A stretch of 51,697 bases of DNA from Rhodobacteraceae bacterium Araon29 (lineage in GTDB: Bacteria > Pseudomonadota > Alphaproteobacteria > Rhodobacterales > Rhodobacteraceae): the NCBI GenBank assembly GCA_039640505.1, contig CP046865.1, positions 3,607,501 to 3,659,197 of the forward strand. The letters are read 5' to 3'. The translations under genes were made by a program, and so were the position numbers. The notes below the pieces were generated by a model. The model was not told where the DNA came from. It ran no database searches and saw only the letters and a list, made by a program, of their open reading frames with translations. Of this stretch, positions 25,023 to 34,067 are shown piece after piece. The first letter of the stretch is position 1. Each line of letters begins with the position of its first letter.

Positions 25023-25394
25023 GTGAATTTTATCGCAGATGTACTATTAATTTCCGGCACACTGGCGGCTGGTGTATTTTGTATCATCCTATCAAAGCGG
25101 TTATCGCGGCTAAACGATCTTGAAAAAGGCGTAGGGGGCGCGGTTTCTGTACTTTCTGTACAAGTAGACGACTTAAAAAAAGCCATGACGGCGACACAAG
25201 CTTCTGCAGAACACTCGAATACTTCATTAATCGAAATTACCGAACGCGCCGAAAGCGTCGCGCGGTCTTTGGAATTGATGATGGCCTCTATGCATGACTT
25301 GCCCACAAAGCCACAAACGCCTCCTCAGCCAACAGACCAAAAACAAACGCCTCTCTTTAGTCGGCGCGCAGCCAGCGAAAGTACTGGGCAATGA
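25023..25394 (+). CDS. Small membrane coiled-coil protein, PflI-like (DUF6468-type) candidate
   Basis: The 123-residue protein has one N-terminal membrane helix (about 3-24), a coiled-coil stretch (about 30-90) and a proline-rich tail (LPTKPQTPPQPTDQ). This bitopic, proline-rich form next to fliL recalls the Caulobacter flagellar positioning protein PflI and the DUF6468 proteins found in alphaproteobacterial flagellar loci; I judge it from architecture and place, not from a recognised motif. It starts with GTG 25023, 11 bases after fliL, and its stop overlaps the MotE-like gene (ATGA). Confidence 0.6.
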   Translation: MNFIADVLLISGTLAAGVFCIILSKRLSRLNDLEKGVGGAVSVLSVQVDDLKKAMTATQASAEHSNTSLIEITERAESVARSLELMMASMHDLPTKPQTPPQPTDQKQTPLFSRRAASESTGQ

Positions 25395-25975
25395 GTTTAT
25401 TTCCAACAAGACGGTCGCCGCTATTTGTAATTGCGGGATTTTTGCTAGTCTCGGCAGCATTGCGGGTGGGTCTATATACCGGAGAGGCCATTGCAGCTAA
25501 TCCAGATATAAATACTAACGATGACCCCGAAACCCAGATCCTTAGCTCTGCCAATTGCCAGACAGATAATTCTATTGAGGAAATGATTCTCGCTATTCAG
25601 GAAAAAAGCCAATCGCTCCGCCAGAAAGAGGCATCTATTGCCTCTCAAAAACTGGCCTTAACTCTATCGCATCAGGCGGTGGATCAAAAACTTACAGAGT
25701 TAAAGCAGGCAGAAGACAATTTACTTCAAGCGATTGCAATCAGTCAGACTGCTGCAAAGTCCGACATTGAAAACCTTACATCAGTTTACGCCTCTATGAA
25801 ACCAAAGCAGGCTTCGCGTCTTTTTGAAGAAATGGACTCTGAATTTGCCTCAGGATTTTTAGGGTTAATGCCACCTGAAAGCGCCGCAGAAATTATGGCC
25901 GGGCTCAGCCCTCAAAAGGCCTATGCCATAAGTATTTTACTTGCAGGTCGAAACGCCAACGCCCCAACAGATTGA
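25391..25975 (+). CDS. MotE-like flagellar protein
   Basis: The 194-residue protein has an N-terminal membrane or signal helix (about 10-28), a long coiled coil (about 60-125) and a C-terminal MgtE-N-like helical domain with YASMKPKQASRLFEEMDSE and GLMPPESAAEIMAGLSP, the hallmark of MotE proteins. In Sinorhizobium MotE is a periplasmic chaperone for the stator-associated protein MotC. Here it overlaps the PflI-like gene and lies 16 bases before motA, with a large secreted protein after motA that might be its client. Confidence 0.85.
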   Translation: MSLFPTRRSPLFVIAGFLLVSAALRVGLYTGEAIAANPDINTNDDPETQILSSANCQTDNSIEEMILAIQEKSQSLRQKEASIASQKLALTLSHQAVDQKLTELKQAEDNLLQAIAISQTAAKSDIENLTSVYASMKPKQASRLFEEMDSEFASGFLGLMPPESAAEIMAGLSPQKAYAISILLAGRNANAPTD

Positions 25976-25991
25976 AGATTGGAAACCCTTT

Positions 25992-26861
25992 ATGTTCGAA
26001 TTTCTTGGCATACTTGTCATTTTTGCGATGGTCTTTGGTGGATACCTGGCTGCAGGCGGCAAGTTAGGTATCATCCTTCATTCTCTGCCTTTTGAAATGA
26101 TGATTATAGGAGGGGCCGCTGTTGGGGCATTTTTGATTGGCAATGACAAGTCTACCATCATGCAAACCCTTAAAGACTTGGGTTTGGTGTTTAAAGGGGC
26201 AAAGTGGAAGCATAAAGATTATAGGGATTTATTATGTCTTTTATTCGAAATCATAAACCTTTGCAGACAAGATGCACTGGCTCTTGAAGATCATATTGAA
26301 GATCCCAAAGCATCTACAATTTTTGCAAAATATCCAAAGATACAAGCAGACTTTGAGGCTGTAAACTTGATTTGTGATACGCTGCGATCTGCTTCAATGA
26401 ATTATGATGATCCTCATCAAGTTGAAGAAGTGCTAGATAAAAGAATGCATAGCACTTTGAGCCATGCGCTGCATTCCAGTCATGCATTGCAAACAGTTGC
26501 TGACGGTTTGCCCGCTTTGGGAATTGTTGCGGCGGTTCTGGGCGTAATTAAAACCATGGGCTCAATTGATCAACCACCGGAAATTTTAGGAAAAATGATC
26601 GGTGGAGCGCTGGTTGGAACCTTTCTTGGCGTTTTTCTTGCCTATGGTCTGGTGGCACCCTTTGCGAGCAAGGTAAAAGCCTTGGTCGAACAAGACGCGC
26701 AGTTTTATAATCTTATCCGAGAGGTTTTAATTGCAAACCTACATAATCACTCGACCAGCAACTGTATCGAAGTTGGACGTCAAAACACGCCTGAACACCA
26801 TCGCCCAAGTTTTTCTGCTTTGGAAACCTATTTAAAGGACATAAAAAAGGCAGCTGCATGA
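25992..26861 (+). CDS. motA: Flagellar motor stator protein MotA
   Basis: MotA forms the proton-conducting stator ring with MotB. The 289-residue protein has four membrane helices (two near the N-terminus, two near residues 160-225), a cytoplasmic charged loop between, and the family block LPALGIVAAVLGVIKTMG followed by the conserved GGALVGTFLGVFLAYG. ATG 25992 starts the first helix directly (MFEFLGILVIFAMVFGGYLA). Its stop overlaps the next gene as ATGA, so the secreted TPR protein is coupled to stator synthesis. Confidence 0.96.
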   Translation: MFEFLGILVIFAMVFGGYLAAGGKLGIILHSLPFEMMIIGGAAVGAFLIGNDKSTIMQTLKDLGLVFKGAKWKHKDYRDLLCLLFEIINLCRQDALALEDHIEDPKASTIFAKYPKIQADFEAVNLICDTLRSASMNYDDPHQVEEVLDKRMHSTLSHALHSSHALQTVADGLPALGIVAAVLGVIKTMGSIDQPPEILGKMIGGALVGTFLGVFLAYGLVAPFASKVKALVEQDAQFYNLIREVLIANLHNHSTSNCIEVGRQNTPEHHRPSFSALETYLKDIKKAAA

Positions 26862-28969
26862 TTAAATTTGCAGTGACCCTTTTCATTATGTGTGCTGCAA
26901 CACCTTCCTTTGCACTGAACATAAAAGCCCGATCGGGGGAACATGATGGTTTTACCCGGGTTGTATTTTATATCCCTGAGCACAGCAGATGGACCAGCGA
27001 GCATACTGTGGATGGGATCGAGCTGACGTTCCATGGACACTCTGCGATATTAAATGCCAATGGGTTCTTCACGCGTTTGCACAAAGGCAGAATTAGAAAT
27101 ATTTTCGTCGACTCCAACAGCAAAAAGATTGTTTTGCAATTTGGGTGTCACTGTCGTGCAAATCAATTTACCACCAAAACTGGCTTATTGGTCTACGACA
27201 TTAAACCATCCCTAAATGTAAAGCCTGAACAGGAAGCGGGTCCAAACGCACTATTACCCTTGTTTTTAAATAAAGCGCCAGTTCGGATGATACCTTTCAT
27301 CTCGGATTTTACGGATAAAGCGGGTCCTGATTTAAATGAGCTTCCTGAGATAGGGGCCAGCCGCGCGCTCTTGATTAACGCATTGAGTGCAGCAAGCGCC
27401 GCAAACATTCTTGAAAAAACTGAACCAAACAATATCCTCTCACCTTCGGTGGGTGCAAGTTCGCAACCAAAGCCAACAAATTTGGAAATATCAGACAGCA
27501 TTGACAGCACTCATCTGGCCATTGACCGAAACCCTCCACTGACTCAAGAGGGCATAAGATGCCCACCAAATGATGAACTTAGCCTTTTTGAATGGGCTGG
27601 ACGGATGCCTTTTCATGAACAAATAGCCATCGCACGATCAAAGCTGGTTGGCGAATTTGATAAGATTAATCCGCTTGCGGTGGATGGTTTGATCAGGCTT
27701 TATTTGGCCTTGGGCTTTGGGGCCGAAGCGCGCCAGACTGTTAACGCGTTTCAAATAACCCAAGACCGAGAAAAATATCTCGCGATCGCGGATATTTTAG
27801 ACCCTGAAGAACAGACGGCAAACACCTTTTTTAAAGAGTTTCTTAGCTGTAATACGCATGCAGCTTTATGGTCGATTTTACTTCAAGACCCGCTGCCCAA
27901 AAACCCAAATCTCAATCCTGATGCCATCGCTTTTGCCATTATGTCGCTGCCACAAAATTTAAAGCCCCGCCTTGGTGCCTTAGTCGCAGAGCGGGTTTTG
28001 CAAGCCGGATATAGCGCACTGTCTGAAACCATAGTGCGCCATATTGAACAAACTAGTTCTACACCATCTCTAGGCCAAGACTTGATGTTTGTAAGATTGC
28101 AAAGACATGCCGGTCAAAGCGATAAAGCAGTCGCGCGTTTGGAAAGTATTTTGCGCTCAACCACATCGGTGACCCCTGACGCTTTGATTGAATTTATTGA
28201 CCTAAAAATATATCTAAACCAGCCCATTGACCATAAATTTGCCGATTTGGCCGGAGTGCTTGCTTGGGAATACAAAGATAGTGAAATTGGCCATCACCTA
28301 CAGCACTATCAGATAAAGGCTTTTATTATGGGCGGTAAGTATCACCGAGCCCTTCAACATTACAAAACTGCGCCAAAGGCCCATCAATTTGACAATGAGT
28401 TTGCACAGCTCATGACCTCCAAAGCCTCAGATGCCGCATTCATAAAAGCAGCCTTTTTCATTCACCCAAAAGAATTGGATAGCGCATTGCCCAAAATAGC
28501 CAAGCGTTTAATAAATTTAGGCTTTTGGCAGCGTGCAGAAAGTTTTTTAAACAGCGTTAAATCAAAGCCAATGATAAACGAGCAAAAGGTTTTAATGGCT
28601 GAGATTGCACTTGAACGCAAAGCCCCAGAAAAGGCACTGGCTCTATTAAATGGCTTGTCTGATCCATCGGCTCTTATGCTCCAAGCCAAAGCTTTGATGG
28701 CTACAGGCAAATTCGGTCTTGCTGAACAGGTTTTTGCAAGTTTCAACGATGCTGATAAACAAACTGTTGCGGCATGGCATAATCAAAATGCCGATGGGCT
28801 CAGAGACCTTGGCAAACCAGCTTTGGCGGATTTGTTGGAATTGGGAAGTCAAAACCCAAGCAAAGACATGGCTGTGCTTGCCCAAAATCGTTACTTGGTG
28901 AACAACAGTCAGCAATTGCGATCCGTTCTGGGGGCCGCGCTTCTCTCAGTCCAAAGCCTGGCACAATAA
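26858..28969 (+). CDS. Secreted AMIN-like/TPR-like protein of the flagellar motor operon
   Basis: No named family is certain for this 703-residue protein. It has a signal peptide (cut near SFA-LNIKAR), a beta-rich N-terminal part (about 20-115, GFTRVVFYIPE, a form seen in AMIN domains), a low-complexity linker (about 125-235), and a long helical part with repeats that look like tetratricopeptide or Sel1-type helices (for example ALNGLSDPSALMLQAKALMA near residue 600). It should act in the periplasm. It overlaps motA by four bases and follows a MotE-like gene, so it may be the counterpart of MotC, the periplasmic motor protein whose chaperone is MotE; this is inference from context and size class, not from sequence identity. 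Confidence 0.8.
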   Translation: MIKFAVTLFIMCAATPSFALNIKARSGEHDGFTRVVFYIPEHSRWTSEHTVDGIELTFHGHSAILNANGFFTRLHKGRIRNIFVDSNSKKIVLQFGCHCRANQFTTKTGLLVYDIKPSLNVKPEQEAGPNALLPLFLNKAPVRMIPFISDFTDKAGPDLNELPEIGASRALLINALSAASAANILEKTEPNNILSPSVGASSQPKPTNLEISDSIDSTHLAIDRNPPLTQEGIRCPPNDELSLFEWAGRMPFHEQIAIARSKLVGEFDKINPLAVDGLIRLYLALGFGAEARQTVNAFQITQDREKYLAIADILDPEEQTANTFFKEFLSCNTHAALWSILLQDPLPKNPNLNPDAIAFAIMSLPQNLKPRLGALVAERVLQAGYSALSETIVRHIEQTSSTPSLGQDLMFVRLQRHAGQSDKAVARLESILRSTTSVTPDALIEFIDLKIYLNQPIDHKFADLAGVLAWEYKDSEIGHHLQHYQIKAFIMGGKYHRALQHYKTAPKAHQFDNEFAQLMTSKASDAAFIKAAFFIHPKELDSALPKIAKRLINLGFWQRAESFLNSVKSKPMINEQKVLMAEIALERKAPEKALALLNGLSDPSALMLQAKALMATGKFGLAEQVFASFNDADKQTVAAWHNQNADGLRDLGKPALADLLELGSQNPSKDMAVLAQNRYLVNNSQQLRSVLGAALLSVQSLAQ

Positions 28970-29049
28970 CCTAACTTCGTAACCAAAAAAAAACATCTTC
29001 TGAGTAGTTTCTAACCATCTTGAACCTTTGAAATATTGGTGCAGTTTTT

Positions 29050-29727
29050 ATGATAATAAAACGGGCTTTTGGTGGATTTTTATTGGCAAGCTTATTGGTA
29101 ATTAGCCACAGTTCGCCAGCAATTTCGGCAGTTTCGCAAGCTTGCGATCGCGCCGCTGTGCAGGCTGCAAAAAATACAGGAATTCCTGTGAAAATTTTAC
29201 TGACAATCACCCGAATTGAAACAGGCCGTACGCGACAGAACCAGACTGAGCCATGGCCATGGACCTTGAATGTTAACGGTGCAGGCCATTGGTTTAAGAC
29301 CAAAGCGGCCGCACTAAGTTATGCTAAAGATCAGCGCCAAAACGGTTCAAAGAGCTTTGATGTTGGCTGTTTTCAAATAAACTATCGGTGGCACGGGTCT
29401 CATTTTTCTTCGCTTGAAAAAATGTTCGACCCCAACGCAAATGCAGCCTACGCAGCTGCCTTTCTTAAATCACTTTTTTTGGAAACCCGATCTTGGCCAA
29501 TTGCAATTGGCGCCTTTCATTCGCGAACAGACCAATATGCCCAGCTTTATAAGGCGCGGTACAAAAAGCAATTTGAGCAACTTACTATCCCTTCTGCGGT
29601 AAAGGCATCCTTAAAAAATGCTGTTTTCCCATTACCATCAGCGACTTTTCAACCGATATCCCTTGGCTCTTTGGTTCCAATATCGACCTTTGTACGCAAC
29701 CCACCTTTAGTTCCACAGCTAAATTAA
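29050..29727 (+). CDS. Flagellar lytic transglycosylase (SltF-like)
   Basis: The 225-residue protein has a signal peptide (cut near PAISA) and an SLT domain: the catalytic Glu lies in LLTITRIETGR (about residue 57), followed by SFDVGCFQINYRWHG and the helix AAYAAAFLKSLF. Such an enzyme cuts peptidoglycan to let the rod through. In Alphaproteobacteria FlgJ lacks its muramidase domain and a separate SltF supplies it; a small rod-binding FlgJ-like gene is at 42989. It precedes flhA without a gap (TAA then ATG). Confidence 0.9.
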   Translation: MIIKRAFGGFLLASLLVISHSSPAISAVSQACDRAAVQAAKNTGIPVKILLTITRIETGRTRQNQTEPWPWTLNVNGAGHWFKTKAAALSYAKDQRQNGSKSFDVGCFQINYRWHGSHFSSLEKMFDPNANAAYAAAFLKSLFLETRSWPIAIGAFHSRTDQYAQLYKARYKKQFEQLTIPSAVKASLKNAVFPLPSATFQPISLGSLVPISTFVRNPPLVPQLN

Positions 29728-31812
29728 ATGTGGCCACAGTTAAATGCTCTAGCTAAAATGGCATTGAGCCCAACCATCTTGCTGGCAGTGGCTTTAATGA
29801 CCGTTATTTTAATGATGATCTTGCCCATGCCGTCATGGGCACTTGATCTGGGTCTGGCTTTTTCATTTTGTTTGGCAATTTTAATTTTTACTGTGACATT
29901 ATTTATTGAAAGGCCTCTGGATTTCTCGGCTTTTCCTACGCTCTTGCTTGCATCGCTCATGCTGAGGCTGTCCCTAAATGTTTCTTCAACAAAACTCATT
30001 ATTGGAGAGGGCCATAACGGAACCCACGCAGCTGGCAATGTCATTCAAAGCTTTGCAAATTTCGTTATGGGCGGCAGCGTTTTTCTTGGGCTAGTTGTAT
30101 TTGGAATACTGATGATTGTTAATTTTGCAGTCATTACCAAAGGTGCTGGCCGGATGGCTGAGGTCGGTGCCCGTTTTGCCTTGGATGCGATGCCGGGAAA
30201 GCAATTGGCCATTGATAGTGATGTTGCTGCTGGGGCAATTGATCACGAAGAAGCAAAACTACGCCGCAATATTGAACAACAAGAGACAACCTTTTTTGGC
30301 TCGCTTGATGGGGCATCCAAATTTGTAAAAGGCGACGCAATAGCCGGTCTGCTCATCACCTTTTTAAATCTGGTTATGGGATTGACTATGGGATTGGTTG
30401 TCCACCAGATGCCACTTTCAGAGGCCTTTGAAACCTATGCCATTTTAACTGTAGGTGATGGGCTTGTATCACAAATTCCAGCTGTGATCATTTCAATCGC
30501 AGCTGCACTTTTACTTGCGCGGGGTGGTACTACTGGCTCGACCGATGTTGCCGTTTTTGCACAAATTTCGCGCTACCCAGAGGCTTTGATTGCTGTTGCC
30601 GTTTTAATGGTCGTTTTTGCCAGTGTGCCCGGCTTGCCCGCAGTGCCATTTCTGTTAGGGGCTTTTGGATTGGGGTTGATTACCTATTTGATGAAACAGT
30701 CTGCACCATCCTCTGCCAAAGATTTAATAGACGATAGCGAGCCCGTCTCCCAAGAAAAGTCAATTGGGGATATTATCGATCTAGAAGACATCCATGTTGA
30801 ATTTGCAGCTGATCTTGTACCAATGATTTTGGATCAAAATACAGGTTTGGACATCCGCATATCAAACATGCGGCGCTATCTGGCCACGCAATTTGGTTTA
30901 ATTTTACCACAGATACGCTTAACAGATGATGCTGCTCTTTCAGAAGGCACATATGTCATTCGGCTTCAAGGTGTCGAATATGCAAGCGCGACAATCAAGC
31001 CGTCAATGATTATGGCACTTTTGCCTGATGGTGACACAGATTTGATTTTAGGGTCTGAAACCAAAGAACCCGTTTACGGGGCCCCTGCGAAATGGGTCGA
31101 TCCGGCCGAGCAAGAAGAACTGTCCATGAATGGAATTACGGTTGTTACGCCTTCAGAAATTTTGGCAACCCATCTACTGGAAACCTTAAAACTCAATTTT
31201 CCAAAATTAATGACCCTGAGGGCGCTTTATGGATTGCTAGATGAACTTACGTCGCTAAGTGATGCGGCCAGATCTGAGGCAAACCAAAAGCTGTTTGATG
31301 CGCTCATCCCAGAAAAGATCACAATGGCAAGATTGCTTGCCACACTGCAAGCACTGCTGGCCGAGCAGGTTTCAGTCCGCAATCTACCCGCTATTTTGGA
31401 ATCAATGGCCGAAACATCTTCGCACCCGCAAGATGTCGTTGTTGAGCAGGTCAGGCAAAAGCTTGGTCACCAAATAATTGCAGCGCTCAAACGGCCAGAT
31501 GGGTCAGTGCCACTTTTGCAATTGGCGCCTGAATGGGAAGAAACCTTTAGCAGCTACCAAATTGACAAGGAGCCCGGCGTCAGCGACGTGGCACTTCCAC
31601 CGGACATATTCAACAATCTTGCAGAGAATATTTTCCAAACAGTGACATCAACATCAGATCAAGGCGCGGATGCCGCTCTCATTACAAGCACCAAGCGGCG
31701 AAAGTTTATCAAAACCATATTGCGCTCACGCGGGCTTCGAAACCATGTCATTGCATTTGAAGAGCTGGGGTTTGATGCAAAGCCAGCCGTTATTGGAACA
31801 ATTTCAGCATGA
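29728..31812 (+). CDS. flhA: Flagellar biosynthesis export protein FlhA
   Basis: FlhA is the proton-driven export gate subunit. The 694-residue protein has about eight membrane helices in the first 320 residues, the FHIPEP-family signature around FPTLLLASLMLRLSLNVSST and GASKFVKGDAIAG, and a large cytoplasmic domain (about 345-690). Length is typical. It starts directly after the transglycosylase stop and overlaps fliR by four bases. Confidence 0.97.
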   Translation: MWPQLNALAKMALSPTILLAVALMTVILMMILPMPSWALDLGLAFSFCLAILIFTVTLFIERPLDFSAFPTLLLASLMLRLSLNVSSTKLIIGEGHNGTHAAGNVIQSFANFVMGGSVFLGLVVFGILMIVNFAVITKGAGRMAEVGARFALDAMPGKQLAIDSDVAAGAIDHEEAKLRRNIEQQETTFFGSLDGASKFVKGDAIAGLLITFLNLVMGLTMGLVVHQMPLSEAFETYAILTVGDGLVSQIPAVIISIAAALLLARGGTTGSTDVAVFAQISRYPEALIAVAVLMVVFASVPGLPAVPFLLGAFGLGLITYLMKQSAPSSAKDLIDDSEPVSQEKSIGDIIDLEDIHVEFAADLVPMILDQNTGLDIRISNMRRYLATQFGLILPQIRLTDDAALSEGTYVIRLQGVEYASATIKPSMIMALLPDGDTDLILGSETKEPVYGAPAKWVDPAEQEELSMNGITVVTPSEILATHLLETLKLNFPKLMTLRALYGLLDELTSLSDAARSEANQKLFDALIPEKITMARLLATLQALLAEQVSVRNLPAILESMAETSSHPQDVVVEQVRQKLGHQIIAALKRPDGSVPLLQLAPEWEETFSSYQIDKEPGVSDVALPPDIFNNLAENIFQTVTSTSDQGADAALITSTKRRKFIKTILRSRGLRNHVIAFEELGFDAKPAVIGTISA

Positions 31813-32582
31813 TGGATTGGGCACCCCTTATTGCTGTATGGCAGAACACTATGGGATCCGTTGCCATTGTTTTTTTGCGCATAGCATCATTGATGGCCAT
31901 CTTACCTGGCTTTGGGGAACATAGTATCCCGATGCGCATTAAGGTGGGTTTATCAATTGCTTTGACTTTGGTCACGTATCCGATGGTTGAGCTGGGTGGG
32001 CGTTCTATCCAAAATCTGTCAAGCTTTACCAATTACTTGGCCAGCGAGGTCATAATTGGGCTTTTTATCGGGCTTCTTTTACGGTTGATGGTTTTGGCAC
32101 TTCAAACTGCTGGCTCTATCGCAGCGCAATCCACATCTCTTTCGCAAATTCTTGGAAATACTAGTGCCGAGCCAATGCCTGCAATGGGGCATTTCTTAAC
32201 CACCGGCGGGTTGGCGCTTTTAATGATCATGGGATTTCACGTTCAACTGATATCAATGATTTTTTTATCTTACGATTTGTTTCCAGCGGGTTATATTATA
32301 AGGCCGGCCACTGTGATGTCGCTAGGCGTCGACCATGTTAATTTTGTATTTTTCCTTGCGTTTGGGATTGCAGCGCCATTTTGCGTCAGCGCTCTGCTCT
32401 ATAATGTCACTCTCGGTGCAATCAACAAAGCTATGCCGCAGTTGATGGTGGCATTTGTCGGCGCGCCTGCAATTACATTTTTCGGGTTATTTCTACTCTA
32501 TATTTGCGCGCCATATATGCTGAAAACTTGGGCAGAAGCGGTTCACAAAGTTTTACAGTTTTCTCTAGGATCTGGCTTTTGA
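31809..32582 (+). CDS. fliR: Flagellar export gate protein FliR
   Basis: FliR is the single gate subunit that closes the FliP5-FliQ4 complex. The 257-residue protein has six hydrophobic segments and family blocks such as RIASLMAILPGFGEHSIP and SLSQILGNTSAEPMPAMGHF. It overlaps flhA at ATGA and flhB at TTGA. Confidence 0.95.
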   Translation: MMDWAPLIAVWQNTMGSVAIVFLRIASLMAILPGFGEHSIPMRIKVGLSIALTLVTYPMVELGGRSIQNLSSFTNYLASEVIIGLFIGLLLRLMVLALQTAGSIAAQSTSLSQILGNTSAEPMPAMGHFLTTGGLALLMIMGFHVQLISMIFLSYDLFPAGYIIRPATVMSLGVDHVNFVFFLAFGIAAPFCVSALLYNVTLGAINKAMPQLMVAFVGAPAITFFGLFLLYICAPYMLKTWAEAVHKVLQFSLGSGF

Positions 32583-33670
32583 GCAACCAAAGCGCTTCTG
32601 AGGAAAAATCCCATAAAGCCTCTGAACACAAGCTGCAAAAAGCGCGCGAAAAAGGTGATGTTCCCCGTTCCACCGAGTTAAACTCTGCTTTGGGACTCGG
32701 TGGATTTTTAGTGGCGCTTTGGCTGTTCGGTAAAATCAGTCTTGAGCATGCAGGCGGTCAGTTGCGGCATATTTTTGCCACCGCTGATGATCTGAGTTCG
32801 AGCTTGTTTCAAGACGCCCCAAGGGCGGAACTTAGTTCGCTTGTGATTAAGATTTTGATCGCAATAGGGCCATGGTTTTTGCTACCCATTGGTATCGTCA
32901 TCCTTTCCCTTATCGTGCAGAAAAGTGTCACATTTTCACCTGAAAAACTAAAACTAAAACCAAACCGGCTATCGCTAATCGAAAATGCAAAAAATAAGTT
33001 TGGGCGCCGCGGTCTTTTCGAGTTTTGCAAAAGTCTTGCCAAATTAACCCTTTTTGGGGCAAGCCTTGCGGCGTTTTTGTTTCATAATTTGGAATATATT
33101 TCCGGACTGGCATTAGTGGATGCGCGGCTCGGCCTGCTTGCTTTAGCGCAACAATTTTTTGGCCTTCTTTCGGTCATTGTCGGATTATCTTTAGCCCTCG
33201 GCGTTCTTGATCTTTTCTGGCAACGCTCCGATTTTCAAAGAAAAAACCGTATGAGCCATCAAGAGGTCAAAGAAGAGCTAAAAGAGTCAGAAGGCGATGC
33301 TCTTTTTAAGCAGATTCGGCGTCAAAAGGGATACAATATAGCAACACAAAAAATGCTTCAGGATGTAGCAAAAGCTGACGTATTGATTGTGAACCCCACA
33401 CATTATGCCGTTGCACTGCAATGGTCACTTGGCTCTAAGACAGCGCCAATCTGTTTGGCCAAAGGAGTAGATCATGTAGCCCATAGAATCCGGGACTGTG
33501 CGATGGAAAACGCTATCCCAATCCACAGAGACCCGGTCACAGCCCGCGCAATTCATGCAACTGTAGACATTGGATGTGAAATTGAGCCGGCACATTACCA
33601 AGCTGTTGCAACTGCTATTCGGTTTTCAGAGTACGTCCGAAATCAGGCAAAGATCAAAAGATATGAATGA
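32579..33670 (+). CDS. flhB: Flagellar export switch protein FlhB
   Basis: FlhB controls the switch from hook to filament export. The 363-residue protein has the cytoplasmic opening SEHKLQKAREKGDVPRSTEL, four membrane helices, and the self-cleavage motif NPTH (VNPTHYAVAL, about residue 280). Start TTG 32579 overlaps the fliR stop (TTGA) and has AGGA upstream; the frame is open further into fliR without family sequence. The end overlaps the next gene by eight bases. Confidence 0.95.
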   Translation: MSNQSASEEKSHKASEHKLQKAREKGDVPRSTELNSALGLGGFLVALWLFGKISLEHAGGQLRHIFATADDLSSSLFQDAPRAELSSLVIKILIAIGPWFLLPIGIVILSLIVQKSVTFSPEKLKLKPNRLSLIENAKNKFGRRGLFEFCKSLAKLTLFGASLAAFLFHNLEYISGLALVDARLGLLALAQQFFGLLSVIVGLSLALGVLDLFWQRSDFQRKNRMSHQEVKEELKESEGDALFKQIRRQKGYNIATQKMLQDVAKADVLIVNPTHYAVALQWSLGSKTAPICLAKGVDHVAHRIRDCAMENAIPIHRDPVTARAIHATVDIGCEIEPAHYQAVATAIRFSEYVRNQAKIKRYE

Positions 33671-34067
33671 AAAGATTTTTGAAATTTACGACTTAAAGCG
33701 CGAAAAAGCTGCGCAAAATTACAAAATAGAGTGTGCACAAGAAGCCAAGCTTAGGGCGCTTTTGCAGTCAATCAGCGCGCATAAACACCCCTCTGGCAGC
33801 ACATCTGTCTCTGCCATGCGGCTCACTGGTTACGAGGATAGATGGCACGTTTGGTCGGATAACCGACGAATAATTTTAAATCAGAAGCTTGCGCTATGTC
33901 TTGCGCGCAAAGATGAAAAAAGACGATTACTTGCGAGCCGGCAGGCGGAAATGATCGCGCAGGGTGATCTTATAAATTCCTTAGACTTACAACGGCGCCA
34001 AAACCTTGCTTTACGCCGCCGCGCCGATCTTCAAGATCAGATGTTATTGCAGACTATAGCCAATTGA
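33663..34067 (+). CDS. Small coiled-coil protein, possible FliJ counterpart
   Basis: The 134-residue basic, largely helical protein has two long coiled-coil stretches (about 5-40 and 70-130) around a short middle with YEDRWHVWSDNRR. This size and shape fit FliJ, the stalk of the FliI ATPase, for which no other candidate is in the cluster. The evidence is architecture and position only. ATG 33663 is inside the end of flhB (eight-base overlap). Its stop abuts that of the FliL-like gene on the opposite strand. Confidence 0.6.
   Translation: MNEKIFEIYDLKREKAAQNYKIECAQEAKLRALLQSISAHKHPSGSTSVSAMRLTGYEDRWHVWSDNRRIILNQKLALCLARKDEKRRLLASRQAEMIAQGDLINSLDLQRRQNLALRRRADLQDQMLLQTIAN

Noticed and set aside
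28983-28991. Run of nine A bases before the transglycosylase gene as a phase-variation site
   Set aside because: It is intergenic, single and of modest length; no sign that it affects a frame.
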